Shown: positions 1 to 7,664 of the stretch, in pieces
Numbering within the stretch: the stretch's first letter is position 1
Layout of the letters: every line of letters starts with the position of its first letter
DNA from: an uncultured Gammaproteobacteria bacterium
GTDB taxonomy: Bacteria; Pseudomonadota; Gammaproteobacteria; HK1
Assembly (NCBI GenBank): GCA_958295465.1
Contig: OY282353.1
Span: forward strand, 496,001 to 560,000
Direction of reading: 5' to 3'
Length of the DNA: 64,000 nucleotides
Notes under the pieces: generated by a model
Database searches by the model: none
Told to the model about the DNA's origin: nothing
Seen by the model: the letters and a program-made list of their open reading frames with translations, nothing else
Translations under genes and position numbers: made by a program

Positions 1-633
1 GGCGGGGAAGCAGTGGGCGCACTCGCGGAAGTTCTCCACCACCAGCTTCCAGTTCGCATCGGTGGGGAAGGTCTCGCGGCAGGCGATCCTGGCGCGCTCG
101 ATCCGTTGCGGCGCGACGTACGGCTCGACGTGCCCGGCGATGACGTCGAAGTCCGGCGCGTCGTCCCAGGAGAGGCAGAGGTAGATGAGCCCATGGAACA
201 CGTGCACCCGGCAGGGATGCAGGCCGTAGGGCTCGGGGTCGAAACCGGGCGGCATGCCGCGCGCCCGGACGCAGCGCCCATCGAGCCCGTAGCTCCAGGC
301 GTGGTACGGGCACACGAGCCGCGCGACGTGACCCTCGGGCTGGATGCACACCCGTGAGCCGCGGTGCCGGCATACGTTGAAGAACGCGCGTACCTCGCCC
401 TCCGGGTCACGCAGCACGATGATCGATTCGCCCGCGACCTCGTAGAGGAAATAGTCGCCGGGATTCGGGATCCGCGAGACATGGTCGGCGAACAGCCACT
501 TGCGCGAGATGATCCGGTCGAAGTCCCGGGCGAATATCTCGGGGCGGGTATAGAAAGGCTGTTCGAGGGTGAAGCCGGGGCGCTGGCGCGCGATGAGGGA
601 CCGGACGTCGAAACCATCGGGAGGAGTCGGCAT
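1..633 (-). CDS. Rieske ring-hydroxylating-type oxygenase, alpha subunit (partial, C-terminus off window)
   Basis: This is the N-terminal 211 codons of a Rieske non-heme iron oxygenase; the rest lies beyond the left edge. The Rieske [2Fe-2S] ligands are visible as C88-x-H90 and C108-x2-H111, followed by W113. The start of the mononuclear iron site, NFRECAHC, lies at about residues 201-208. The start ATG at 633 has GGAGG seven bases upstream. The family takes electrons from a separate reductase, and none is seen here. The neighbouring flavin demethylase suggests an N-demethylating member (glycine betaine or carnitine type) rather than an arene dioxygenase. That substrate assignment is inference. 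Confidence 0.9.
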   Translation of the reverse strand, partial: MPTPPDGFDVRSLIARQRPGFTLEQPFYTRPEIFARDFDRIISRKWLFADHVSRIPNPGDYFLYEVAGESIIVLRDPEGEVRAFFNVCRHRGSRVCIQPEGHVARLVCPYHAWSYGLDGRCVRARGMPPGFDPEPYGLHPCRVHVFHGLIYLCLSWDDAPDFDVIAGHVEPYVAPQRIERARIACRETFPTDANWKLVVENFRECAHCFPA

Positions 634-709
634 GGTGGAGCCTCCAACGACCGATGAGCGCATTCACAAGCGCTTGGGCAGAGCGGATGCTACTGCCGGT
701 ACGCCCGTC

Positions 710-732
710 ACACAATAAATTTATGCTTGTGT
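710..732. promoter_or_regulatory. Possible operator: nested inverted repeat in an AT-rich patch
   Basis: ACACAA and TTGTGT flank the perfect palindrome ATAAATTTAT, about 77 bases upstream of the Rieske start at 633. The patch (705-750) is sharply AT-rich in GC-rich surroundings. It is a reasonable promoter or operator for the minus-strand Rieske gene. No regulator is identified. Apart from this patch, the 634-867 interval shows nothing. Confidence 0.35.
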
Positions 733-867
733 TTCGATAAATCTTTTACATGTCTCCACCCCGTTCCCGCGCATTCCTCCGACGCCCCGCCCGGCGACCC
801 ACCAGCGCGCGGCGGACCGCGGCGCATGCGTCGGGGCGGCAACCAACCTTCGGGCGGCGCACTCCGC

Positions 868-2106
868 TCAACCCCGCGCCCGATCACCCGCGAGCACCGC
901 GGCCGTCTCGCGCGCGATCATGCGCTCCTCGTCGGTGGGGATGACCACGATTCGGACCCTTGCCCCGTCCACGCCCACCTCGCCTTCCGTGCCGGGCGCA
1001 AGGGCGGCATTCCTTTCCGGGTCGAGCTCGATGCCGAGCCAGCCGAGCCTGTCGCATACGCGCCGCCGTACCTCGGGCGAGTTCTCGCCGATACCTCCGC
1101 TGAACACGAGCGCCTCGGCTCCGTCGAGCTCGGCGAGATACGCCCCGACGTAGTGCTTGACGCGGCGCACGAAGAGGTCGATGGCCAGCGTCGCGCGCCG
1201 GTCCCCGTGCTCGCGTTCCTCGTCGAGCAGCTCGCGCATGTCGCTGGTCAGCCCGGAAACGCCGAACAGCCCCGACTGCTTGTTGAGAAGGGTGTCCATC
1301 TCGCGCAGGCTCATGCCCTCCTTGAGCGCGACGTGCTCGACGAGGGAGGGGTCGAGGTCGCCGCAGCGGGTGCCCATCACCAGCCCTTCGAGCGGAGTGA
1401 ACCCCATCGACGTCGCGACGGAGCGGCCCTGCCGGACCGCGCAGGCGGAGCAGCCGTTGCCGAGGTGCAGGGTGATGACATCGACGCCCTCCCGGGGCTT
1501 GCCGGCAAGCTCGGCGAAGCGCTGGACGAGGTAGGCGTGGGAGGTGCCGTGGAAGCCGTAGCGGCGGATGCGGTGGCGGCGGTAGAGCTGGTAAGGGAGC
1601 GCGTAGAGATAGGACGTCTCGGGCATCGTCGAATGGAACGCGGTATCGAACACCGCGACCATGGGAACGCCTTCGCCGAGCAGGGCGCGGGCGGCCCGGA
1701 TCCCGCTCAGGTTGGCCGGGTTGTGCAGCGGGGCGAGATCCATGCAGTCCTCGATCTGGCGGATGACGCCGGCGTCGATCCGGGCATGGGTCCGGAAGCT
1801 CTCGCCGCCGTGCACGACGCGGTGGCCGACCGCCTGCACCTCGCCGGCGGACCCGAGCACCCCGGTGCCTTCGCCGGTGCCGTCACCGTCACCGACCAGC
1901 CAGCGCATCACCCGCTCCACCGCGCCCGCATGGTCGCGGACCGGCTCCGCGTGCTTGCGGGCCGGCGCGTGGCGGGGCTCGTAGGTGCACAGCGCCTGCC
2001 CGCCGATGCGCTCGACGACACCCCGCGCGAGTCGGGTCTCGGTCGTGGAATCCACGAGCTGGAACTTGAGCGACGAGGAGCCGCAGTTGAGGACGAGTAC
2101 GTTCAC
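868..2106 (-). CDS. ackA: Acetate kinase
   Basis: AckA interconverts acetyl phosphate and ADP with acetate and ATP in the cytoplasm. The 412 residues match the usual length (about 400). Family motifs appear in order: N7 with CGSSS, HRVVHGG with R96, H128 in PLHNP, D154 in FDTAFH, H186 in YGFHGTSH, the HLGNG loop near 216, GTRCGDLDP, FSGGIGEN and a TDEE motif near the C-terminus. The start is GTG, nine bases after the upstream dehydrogenase stop, with AAGG ahead of it, so the two are probably co-transcribed. Its presence beside demethylation and ThDP decarboxylase genes implies a local source of acetyl phosphate. Sulfoacetaldehyde acetyltransferase would fit, but none is in the window. Confidence 0.95.
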   Translation of the reverse strand: MNVLVLNCGSSSLKFQLVDSTTETRLARGVVERIGGQALCTYEPRHAPARKHAEPVRDHAGAVERVMRWLVGDGDGTGEGTGVLGSAGEVQAVGHRVVHGGESFRTHARIDAGVIRQIEDCMDLAPLHNPANLSGIRAARALLGEGVPMVAVFDTAFHSTMPETSYLYALPYQLYRRHRIRRYGFHGTSHAYLVQRFAELAGKPREGVDVITLHLGNGCSACAVRQGRSVATSMGFTPLEGLVMGTRCGDLDPSLVEHVALKEGMSLREMDTLLNKQSGLFGVSGLTSDMRELLDEEREHGDRRATLAIDLFVRRVKHYVGAYLAELDGAEALVFSGGIGENSPEVRRRVCDRLGWLGIELDPERNAALAPGTEGEVGVDGARVRIVVIPTDEERMIARETAAVLAGDRARG

Positions 2107-2115
2107 TGCGATGCC

Positions 2116-4560
2116 TTACCCCTCCATGCGCGGACGCTCGTTCGCCGCGTCGTACACCGGCCCGCCGAGGACCGTGGCCCGGCGCCGTTCTCCGAGCACC
2201 AGGATTTCCAGTTCGGTCCCTGGCGTGGCGGCCCGGGGATGCACGTAGCAGAAGGCGAGGCTCTTGCCGCATGCGAAGCCGTAGCCGCCGGAGCTGACCT
2301 GTCCCACGTGCTCGCCCCGACAATAGACCGTCTCGCTGGCATGGGCGTCCGCGTCGCCGGCCTCCACCTCCACCTGCACGCAGACCCAGGGCAGCGCTCC
2401 GCTCCGCATCTTCCTCATGCTATCGAGGGTGGCCTCGCGCCCGATGAAGTCGCCCTTGTCCGGGCGGCAGAAACGCATGACGTCCGCCTCGGGCAGGGTG
2501 ACTTCGTTGGTCAGCTCGGCGGAACCCTTGAAGCCCTTTTCGAGGCGCAGGGCGTTCAGCGCATGGGAGCCGAAGTCGGCGATGCCGTGGGGCTCGCCGG
2601 CCCGCCGCAGGGTCTCGTAGACCGCCTCCATGCCGTCCATCGGCACGTGCAGCTCCCAGCCCAGCTCGCCCTGGTAGGACAGGCGCAGGGCGCGCACCCC
2701 CTCGACTCCGGCGACGGTGATCGTCCTGGCCGTGAACCAGGGAAACTGTGCGTTGCCCAGCGGGGTCTGCGTAGCCTGGCCCAGCACCGCCCGGGACTTC
2801 GGCCCACTGAGCGCGAGGCAACCGAACGTCTCCGACACCACCTCGATCTCCGCCGCCTCGTCCGCGCGCCGGTGCTGCACGAGCCAGTCGCGCACCCTCT
2901 GCTCGAAGAAGGCCGCGAACACGAGATAGAAGCGCTCGGCCCCGATGCGGGCGATGACCGCCTCCGCCTCGATGGTGCCGCGCTCGTTCAGGAAGTGGGT
3001 CAGCGCGATGCCGCCTTCCGGGCGCGGCACGCGGTTGGCGGCCATGCGTTCCAGGAAGCCTTCCGCGCCGGGGCCGGAGACGTCGATCTTGCCGAAAGCG
3101 GTCAGATCCATGATCCCCACCCGCTCGCGCACCGCCCGGCATTCCCCGGTCACCGCCCGCTGCCAGTCCGGCTGGCGCCAGCCGTAGACGTCCCGGCGTT
3201 CCTGATCCGGCAGGGCGAACCAGCGCGGGCGCTCCCAGCCGTACACCTCCTCGTGGATGGCGCCCGCCCGCTTCAGGCGTTCGTACAGAGGGCTCGTCTT
3301 GCGGGGCCGGCCGAATTCGCGCTGCCGCCCGGGGTAGGGGATCTCGTGGCGCAGGACGTATTCTTCCTTCGCCCGCCCGATCTCGTACTCCCGGTCCACC
3401 CAGGGGCCGAAGCGGCGGGGGTCGAACTCGCGCATGCCGATCTCGGCCGCCCCGTGCACCATCCACTGCGCCAGGTATTTGCCGGCGCCCGGCCCCCAGG
3501 CGATGCCGACGTGCGAGCCGCAGCAGCACCAGTAGTTCGGTAGCCCCGGCGCCGGGCCGAGCAGCATCTGTCCGTCCGGGGGCATGGGGATGGCGCCGTG
3601 GACTTCGCGCCGGATGCCGTAGCGCGCAAGCAGGGGCATGCGCTTCAGGGCCTGTTCGAGGAAGGGCATGATGCGGTCGTAGTCGGGCTCGAACAGCTCG
3701 TGCTCGGCGTCCCAGGGCGCGCCGTCGTCCCAGATCGTGCGGGGGTCGGTCTTCTCGTAGATGCCGATGAGCCCCGACTTCTGCTCCATGCGGATGTAGC
3801 CCGAATAGGTCATGTCGTCGCGGACGATGGGCAGCTCCTCGTCGAGCGTCTTGAATTCCTCCACGGGCTCGGTGACGAAGTAGTGATGCGTGGTGTTGGC
3901 CATCGGCAGCGCGTAGCCGGACCAGGCCGCGACCTGCCGGGCATAGGCGCCGGCGGCGTTGACGACGTGCTCGCAGACGATGTCGCCCCGTTCGGTCTCG
4001 ACCTTCCACTCGCCGCCGGGGCGGCGCTCGACCCCGGTGCAGCGGGTGAACCGGCGCACTTCCGCACCCATGTCGCGGGCGCCCTTCGCCAGCCCGAAGG
4101 CCGCCCCCGCCGGGTCCACGTGGCCGTCCTCGGGCGTATGCAGGACGGCCTTGACCCCCTCGAAGTTGAAGAAGGGATGGAGCCTGGCGGCCTCCTCCGG
4201 CGAGATCAGCTCCATCGGCTCGCCCTGGCCGCGCCCGACCGAGAGGGTGTACCTGAGGAAATCGACCTCGCCGTCGAAGTAGGCCACGCGCAGGGAGCCG
4301 CAGCCGTGCCAGCTCACCGACTGCCCCGTCTCGGCTTCGAGCCGCCGGTAGAGCCGCACTCCGTAGGCGTTCATCCGGCCCAGGGCCCAGTGCGCGAGGC
4401 CGTGGGTGACCTGCCCCGCCGCGTGCCAGGTGGAGCCGGAGGTCAGCTCGCCCTTCTCCAGAAGGACGGCGTCCGTCCAGCCCTCCCGGGCGAGGTGGTA
4501 GAGGAGGCTGGTGCCCATGATGCCGCCGCCGATGACGACGACGCGCGCGCTCCGAGTCAT
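2116..4560 (-). CDS. Dimethylglycine/sarcosine dehydrogenase-family flavoprotein (DAO + GcvT domains)
   Basis: This 814-residue protein has an N-terminal FAD-dependent amine oxidase domain with the dinucleotide motif VVIGGGIMG (residues 8-16). His46 in STWHAAG is the position that binds FAD covalently in dimethylglycine dehydrogenase. The second half (from about 430) is a GcvT aminomethyltransferase-like folate domain ending near GGPVYD. The family removes an N-methyl group and passes it to tetrahydrofolate. The start at 4560 is preferred because GAGGGATC lies just upstream; an in-frame ATG at 4605 would add 15 residues. It heads an operon with ackA and is divergent from the second Rieske gene. 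The exact amine substrate is unknown. Confidence 0.88.
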   Translation of the reverse strand: MTRSARVVVIGGGIMGTSLLYHLAREGWTDAVLLEKGELTSGSTWHAAGQVTHGLAHWALGRMNAYGVRLYRRLEAETGQSVSWHGCGSLRVAYFDGEVDFLRYTLSVGRGQGEPMELISPEEAARLHPFFNFEGVKAVLHTPEDGHVDPAGAAFGLAKGARDMGAEVRRFTRCTGVERRPGGEWKVETERGDIVCEHVVNAAGAYARQVAAWSGYALPMANTTHHYFVTEPVEEFKTLDEELPIVRDDMTYSGYIRMEQKSGLIGIYEKTDPRTIWDDGAPWDAEHELFEPDYDRIMPFLEQALKRMPLLARYGIRREVHGAIPMPPDGQMLLGPAPGLPNYWCCCGSHVGIAWGPGAGKYLAQWMVHGAAEIGMREFDPRRFGPWVDREYEIGRAKEEYVLRHEIPYPGRQREFGRPRKTSPLYERLKRAGAIHEEVYGWERPRWFALPDQERRDVYGWRQPDWQRAVTGECRAVRERVGIMDLTAFGKIDVSGPGAEGFLERMAANRVPRPEGGIALTHFLNERGTIEAEAVIARIGAERFYLVFAAFFEQRVRDWLVQHRRADEAAEIEVVSETFGCLALSGPKSRAVLGQATQTPLGNAQFPWFTARTITVAGVEGVRALRLSYQGELGWELHVPMDGMEAVYETLRRAGEPHGIADFGSHALNALRLEKGFKGSAELTNEVTLPEADVMRFCRPDKGDFIGREATLDSMRKMRSGALPWVCVQVEVEAGDADAHASETVYCRGEHVGQVSSGGYGFACGKSLAFCYVHPRAATPGTELEILVLGERRRATVLGGPVYDAANERPRMEG

Positions 4561-4589
4561 GGCCGATCCCTCGCCGGAAGAGCAACGTC

Positions 4590-4807
4590 TTTCCGGTGCG
4601 ATCATGATCGTGCCCTTCTGCCATCGTCAACCGTGAAGGAGGCATTGTCGGCATGAAGAACCGGATCGTGTGGGGATCGAGTGTTTTCAATTCCCCAGCG
4701 AGATGTTCTCCCGGATGGATCGCTGGAATCGCCATGTCGGTTTTCCGATGCAATCCCGATCGTGCTGCCGTACCATCGCCGATCGTGAAAGAGGCATTGC
4801 CGATCCG
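4590..4807 (+). repeat. Degenerate direct repeat: N-terminal coding copy upstream of the Rieske gene
   Basis: Copy 1 (about 4590-4655) and copy 2 (about 4742-4807) align at an offset of 152 bases, with roughly three quarters of positions identical. Copy 2 lies inside the Rieske reading frame. Translating copy 1 in the matching frame gives FRC..DRA..PS..VKEAL, sharing 13 of 20 residues with the gene. This frame ends in TGA at 4654-4656, overlapping the ATG at 4653. Copy 1 has ACG where copy 2 has ATG (4734). It also carries AAGGAGG, the best Shine-Dalgarno in the region. Confidence 0.7.
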
Positions 4808-5885
4808 CGCTCTGGCGCCCCGCTACTATGTCGATGGGGATCACCACGCCCTGGAGATGGACAGGGTCTTCGCCCGGACCTGGCAATACGCCTGCCACGA
4901 AGCCGAGGTCGCGGAGAGGAACACCTACAGGACCTTCCGGATCGATGACCAAGGCCTCTTCGTAGTCCGGGACGGCGAAGGCCGGCTCAGGGCCTTCTAC
5001 AACGTCTGCAAGCATCGCGCGCACGAGCTGCTGCGCGGTGAAGGCAAGGTCCGTCTCATCACCTGCCCCTACCACGCCTGGTCCTACGATCCCGGGGGCC
5101 GGCTCGTGAGGGCGCCGAATTCCGGCAAGGCGCCCGGCTTCGACGCCTCGAAGATCCGTCTCACGGAAGTCAGGCTCGAAAATTTCTGCGGCTTCCTCTT
5201 CGTCAACCTCGATCCCGATGCGGCCCCCATGGCCGGGTGGTATCCCGGTGTCGAGGAGGAATTGCGGGCCTTCGTCCCCGGCATCGACGGGCTGCGCCCG
5301 CTGCTCGTCCGTTCCGTGGAGGAGGACTGCAACTGGAAGGTGTCCGTCGAGAACTATTCGGAGTGCTACCACTGCCGGGTCGCCCATCCGACCTTCACGA
5401 AAGGCGTGGTCGATCCGGACGACTACAACGTCATGCCCCAGGGGCATTGCCTCAGACATACGGCAAGGTGTGTCTCCCCGGAGCGCATGTCCTATGCGAT
5501 CGACGCGGCCGCCGGCACGGGCGGCGATGCCTGCGCCGCCGAATACCGGTCCTGGTTCCTGTGGCCGGCGTTCTCCTTCCAGGTCTATCCCGGCGGCGTC
5601 CTCAACACCTACCTCTGGCGGCCCGGAGGCACGGAGAAGGTCACCGTCCACCGTGGCTGGTACACGGCCGGGGGCATGCGCGAGGAGGTCATCGAAAAAC
5701 TCGCGCAGCAGGATCTGGACACCACGGTGGCCGAGGACGTCCGGCTGGTGAATTCGGTGCAGAGGGGATTGAAGTCGAAAGGCTATACGCCCGGCCCCCT
5801 GGTGCTGGATCCCGGTTTCGGCGTCAACAGCGAGCACTCGATCCGGACGCTGAACGAGTGGCTGCTGCAAGCCCTGGATGCGTGA
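4653..5885 (+). CDS. Rieske non-heme iron oxygenase, alpha subunit (glycine betaine/carnitine type)
   Basis: This oxygenase has up to 410 residues. Rieske ligands are C119-x-H121 and C138-x2-H141. The mononuclear iron site reads NYSECYHC followed by AHP, the form seen in quaternary-amine demethylating oxygenases such as GbcA and CntA. ATG 4653 has AAGGAGG ten bases upstream, but the first 27 codons look non-homologous. ATG 4734 would give a more typical N-terminus, so the start is unresolved and is complicated by the duplicated 5' end. It is divergent from the dehydrogenase and is followed by the ThDP enzyme genes. Likely role: first oxidative demethylation of a methylated amine. No reductase partner gene is nearby. 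Confidence 0.85.
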   Translation: MKNRIVWGSSVFNSPARCSPGWIAGIAMSVFRCNPDRAAVPSPIVKEALPIRALAPRYYVDGDHHALEMDRVFARTWQYACHEAEVAERNTYRTFRIDDQGLFVVRDGEGRLRAFYNVCKHRAHELLRGEGKVRLITCPYHAWSYDPGGRLVRAPNSGKAPGFDASKIRLTEVRLENFCGFLFVNLDPDAAPMAGWYPGVEEELRAFVPGIDGLRPLLVRSVEEDCNWKVSVENYSECYHCRVAHPTFTKGVVDPDDYNVMPQGHCLRHTARCVSPERMSYAIDAAAGTGGDACAAEYRSWFLWPAFSFQVYPGGVLNTYLWRPGGTEKVTVHRGWYTAGGMREEVIEKLAQQDLDTTVAEDVRLVNSVQRGLKSKGYTPGPLVLDPGFGVNSEHSIRTLNEWLLQALDA

Positions 5886-5968
5886 GCGCGGGACGGCATC
5901 GCGGCAGGGATTCCGTTATTCTTCCGCGCCGTCGATGGACAGGCCGCGCGAGAACCGGTGACGTCGAA

Positions 5969-6529
5969 GTGGAACCAGTCGAGGACAGGAGCGCCGCCGG
6001 GCAACGGGGCGAGCCGAAGGCAGGTGCGACCTGGCCGGACGAGATCTACCGGGTGCTGCGCGATTTCGACGTCACCCAGTTCGCCTACGTCCCCGACGCG
6101 GGCCACAAGGCGCTCATCGATCGTTCCCTCGCCGACCCGGAAGTCCACTCCGTCGCCCTCACCACCGAAGAGGAAGGGGTCGGCCTGCTTGCCGGCGCGC
6201 ACCTCGGCGGCGGACGCGGGGTGCTGCTCATGCAGTCGAGCGGGGTCGGCAACTGCATCAACTTCCTCTCCCTGGTGCGGGGCGGGCAGTTCCCGTTCCT
6301 GATGCTCGTCAGCATGCGCGGCGACTTCGGCGAGGGGAATCCCTGGCAGATGCCGATGGGCCGGGCCGTCGAACCGGTGCTTGAAGCGATGGGCGTGATG
6401 TGCCTCCGGGCCGACGATGCGCGCGAGGTTGCGGCCACCGTCCGCGCCGCCGCGACCATGGTGTTCCGGGCGGGACAGGCGGTCGCGGTCCTGCTGACCC
6501 AGAAGCTCATCGGCGCCAAGCCGTTCTGA
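5969..6529 (+). CDS. ThDP-dependent decarboxylase, alpha (PYR) subunit, sulfopyruvate/phosphonopyruvate type
   Basis: About 186 residues resemble the pyrimidine-binding half of split decarboxylases such as sulfopyruvate decarboxylase ComD. Features are the start region FAYVPDAGH, then TTEEEGVGLLAGA, where the glutamate activates the ThDP pyrimidine, then a GVGNCIN loop and a C-terminal QKLIGAKPF. The GTG start at 5969 is a guess; no good ribosome site is present and no in-frame ATG fits. The beta subunit follows after a 317-base gap, unusually wide for paired subunits. Expected reaction: decarboxylation of a 2-oxo acid carrying a sulfonate or phosphonate to the aldehyde. The substrate is inferred from family only. 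Confidence 0.75.
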   Translation: MEPVEDRSAAGQRGEPKAGATWPDEIYRVLRDFDVTQFAYVPDAGHKALIDRSLADPEVHSVALTTEEEGVGLLAGAHLGGGRGVLLMQSSGVGNCINFLSLVRGGQFPFLMLVSMRGDFGEGNPWQMPMGRAVEPVLEAMGVMCLRADDAREVAATVRAAATMVFRAGQAVAVLLTQKLIGAKPF

Positions 6530-6792
6530 GCGGTTCGGCGATCGTCGCGCCGCGCCCCGGCCCTCCTCTCCTCCCTGCTCCTGATTCCCGCGCCCGGTCC
6601 GCCGCAAAGCCGCAAACATGAACCGCGCACGTGGCATGTCCCGGTGCCTCGCCGGATATCGAAGGGCCGGCGTCCGGCATCGGGCGAAAGAGAGCCGTTC
6701 GGCGACGGGAATCGGCCGCGGTCCGCGCGGTGGCGGCGCGGATGCCGGCAACCCGTTCCCCGCGGACGGAGACTCGGCCGGCGCAGGGTGGT

Positions 6793-6864
6793 CCTCCCGA
6801 TCCATGATCCGACCGCCGCCCCCCTGACCGCGAGACCTCCCGAGCCATGATCCGGCCGTCGGCC
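6793..6864 (+). repeat. 29-bp direct repeat spanning the start codon of the ThDP beta subunit
   Basis: CCTCCCGA-x-CCATGATCCG-x-CCG occurs at 6793 and again at 6836 (offset 43), with few mismatches. The first copy opens a 7-codon frame from ATG 6804 (MIRPPPP, then TGA); the second opens the real gene (MIRPSATP). The preceding interval 6530-6792 shows no convincing gene. Confidence 0.6.
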
Positions 6865-7443
6865 ACTCCCGAATTCCTCCTGGACCGCAACGAAGCCGTG
6901 CCGCGGCTCGTGGGGCGCCACGAGGACTTTCTCATCGTGGCCGGCCTCGCGGGAACCGCCCGCGACCTCACCTTTCTGAGCCGGGACGCGCCGCACGTGT
7001 TCGCGCTCGCCGGCACCATGGGCGCCGCCACCGCGATGGGACTCGGCCTCGCCCTCGCCCGGCCGGAGCGGCGGGTGCTGGTGGTGACCGGAGACGGCGA
7101 GCTCCTCATGAACGTGGGAACGCTCGCCACCGTGGCGGTGATGAATCCGCCCAACCTCGCCATCGTCTGCGTCGACAACGGCCGCTACGGCGAGACCGGT
7201 TACCAGAAAAGCCATACCAGTCTCGGCGTGGACCTGGAACAGATGGCGCTGGGGGCAGGGATCCGCACCACCCGCCGGATCACCCGGCCCGAGGAGATCC
7301 CGGAGGCGTCGCGGCTCATCCGCGAAGGCAACGGCACTTCCTTCGTGCTGATGCGGGTCGCGCCCACCGAATCGCCCCCGCACAAGCGCGATCTCGATCC
7401 CACCACGGAGCGCCATCGATTCCGGGCCGTGCTGCTCGACTGA
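6847..7443 (+). CDS. ThDP-dependent decarboxylase, beta (PP) subunit, sulfopyruvate/phosphonopyruvate type
   Basis: These 198 residues form the pyrophosphate-binding half. The ThDP/Mg motif begins at GDGELLMN and ends about 28 residues later at DNGRYG. It is preceded by the typical GTMGAATAMGLGLA segment. It pairs with the alpha subunit upstream, as ComD and ComE do. In pathways for cysteate or sulfolactate the product would be sulfoacetaldehyde, which Xsc turns into acetyl phosphate, and that would explain ackA nearby. Phosphonopyruvate decarboxylases and other oxo-acid decarboxylases share this fold, so the substrate is uncertain. The start is ATG 6847 in the second copy of a short repeat. 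Confidence 0.82.
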   Translation: MIRPSATPEFLLDRNEAVPRLVGRHEDFLIVAGLAGTARDLTFLSRDAPHVFALAGTMGAATAMGLGLALARPERRVLVVTGDGELLMNVGTLATVAVMNPPNLAIVCVDNGRYGETGYQKSHTSLGVDLEQMALGAGIRTTRRITRPEEIPEASRLIREGNGTSFVLMRVAPTESPPHKRDLDPTTERHRFRAVLLD

Positions 7444-7664
7444 CCACCCTTCACCCGCATGACCGGTCGTGCCGCACGGCACGCCCTTCGGGTGCAAACC
7501 CTGCATGCGCGGGTGCCGGTCGCACCGGCTGAACCTCCGGTCCCTGGCCGGTTCGAGATCGCGCAAGGCCGCCCGGGGTCCGGGCGCATCCACCAGGGCA
7601 GGTCCGGTCCGGGCACGTCTCGCGATACACTGCGCGGACCGTTCAATCCCAGGAGTCGCATGTC

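Noticed and set aside
727..3543. A 938-codon plus-strand open frame
   Set aside because: It is antisense to ackA and the flavin dehydrogenase, which carry clear motifs; such frames are common in GC-rich DNA.
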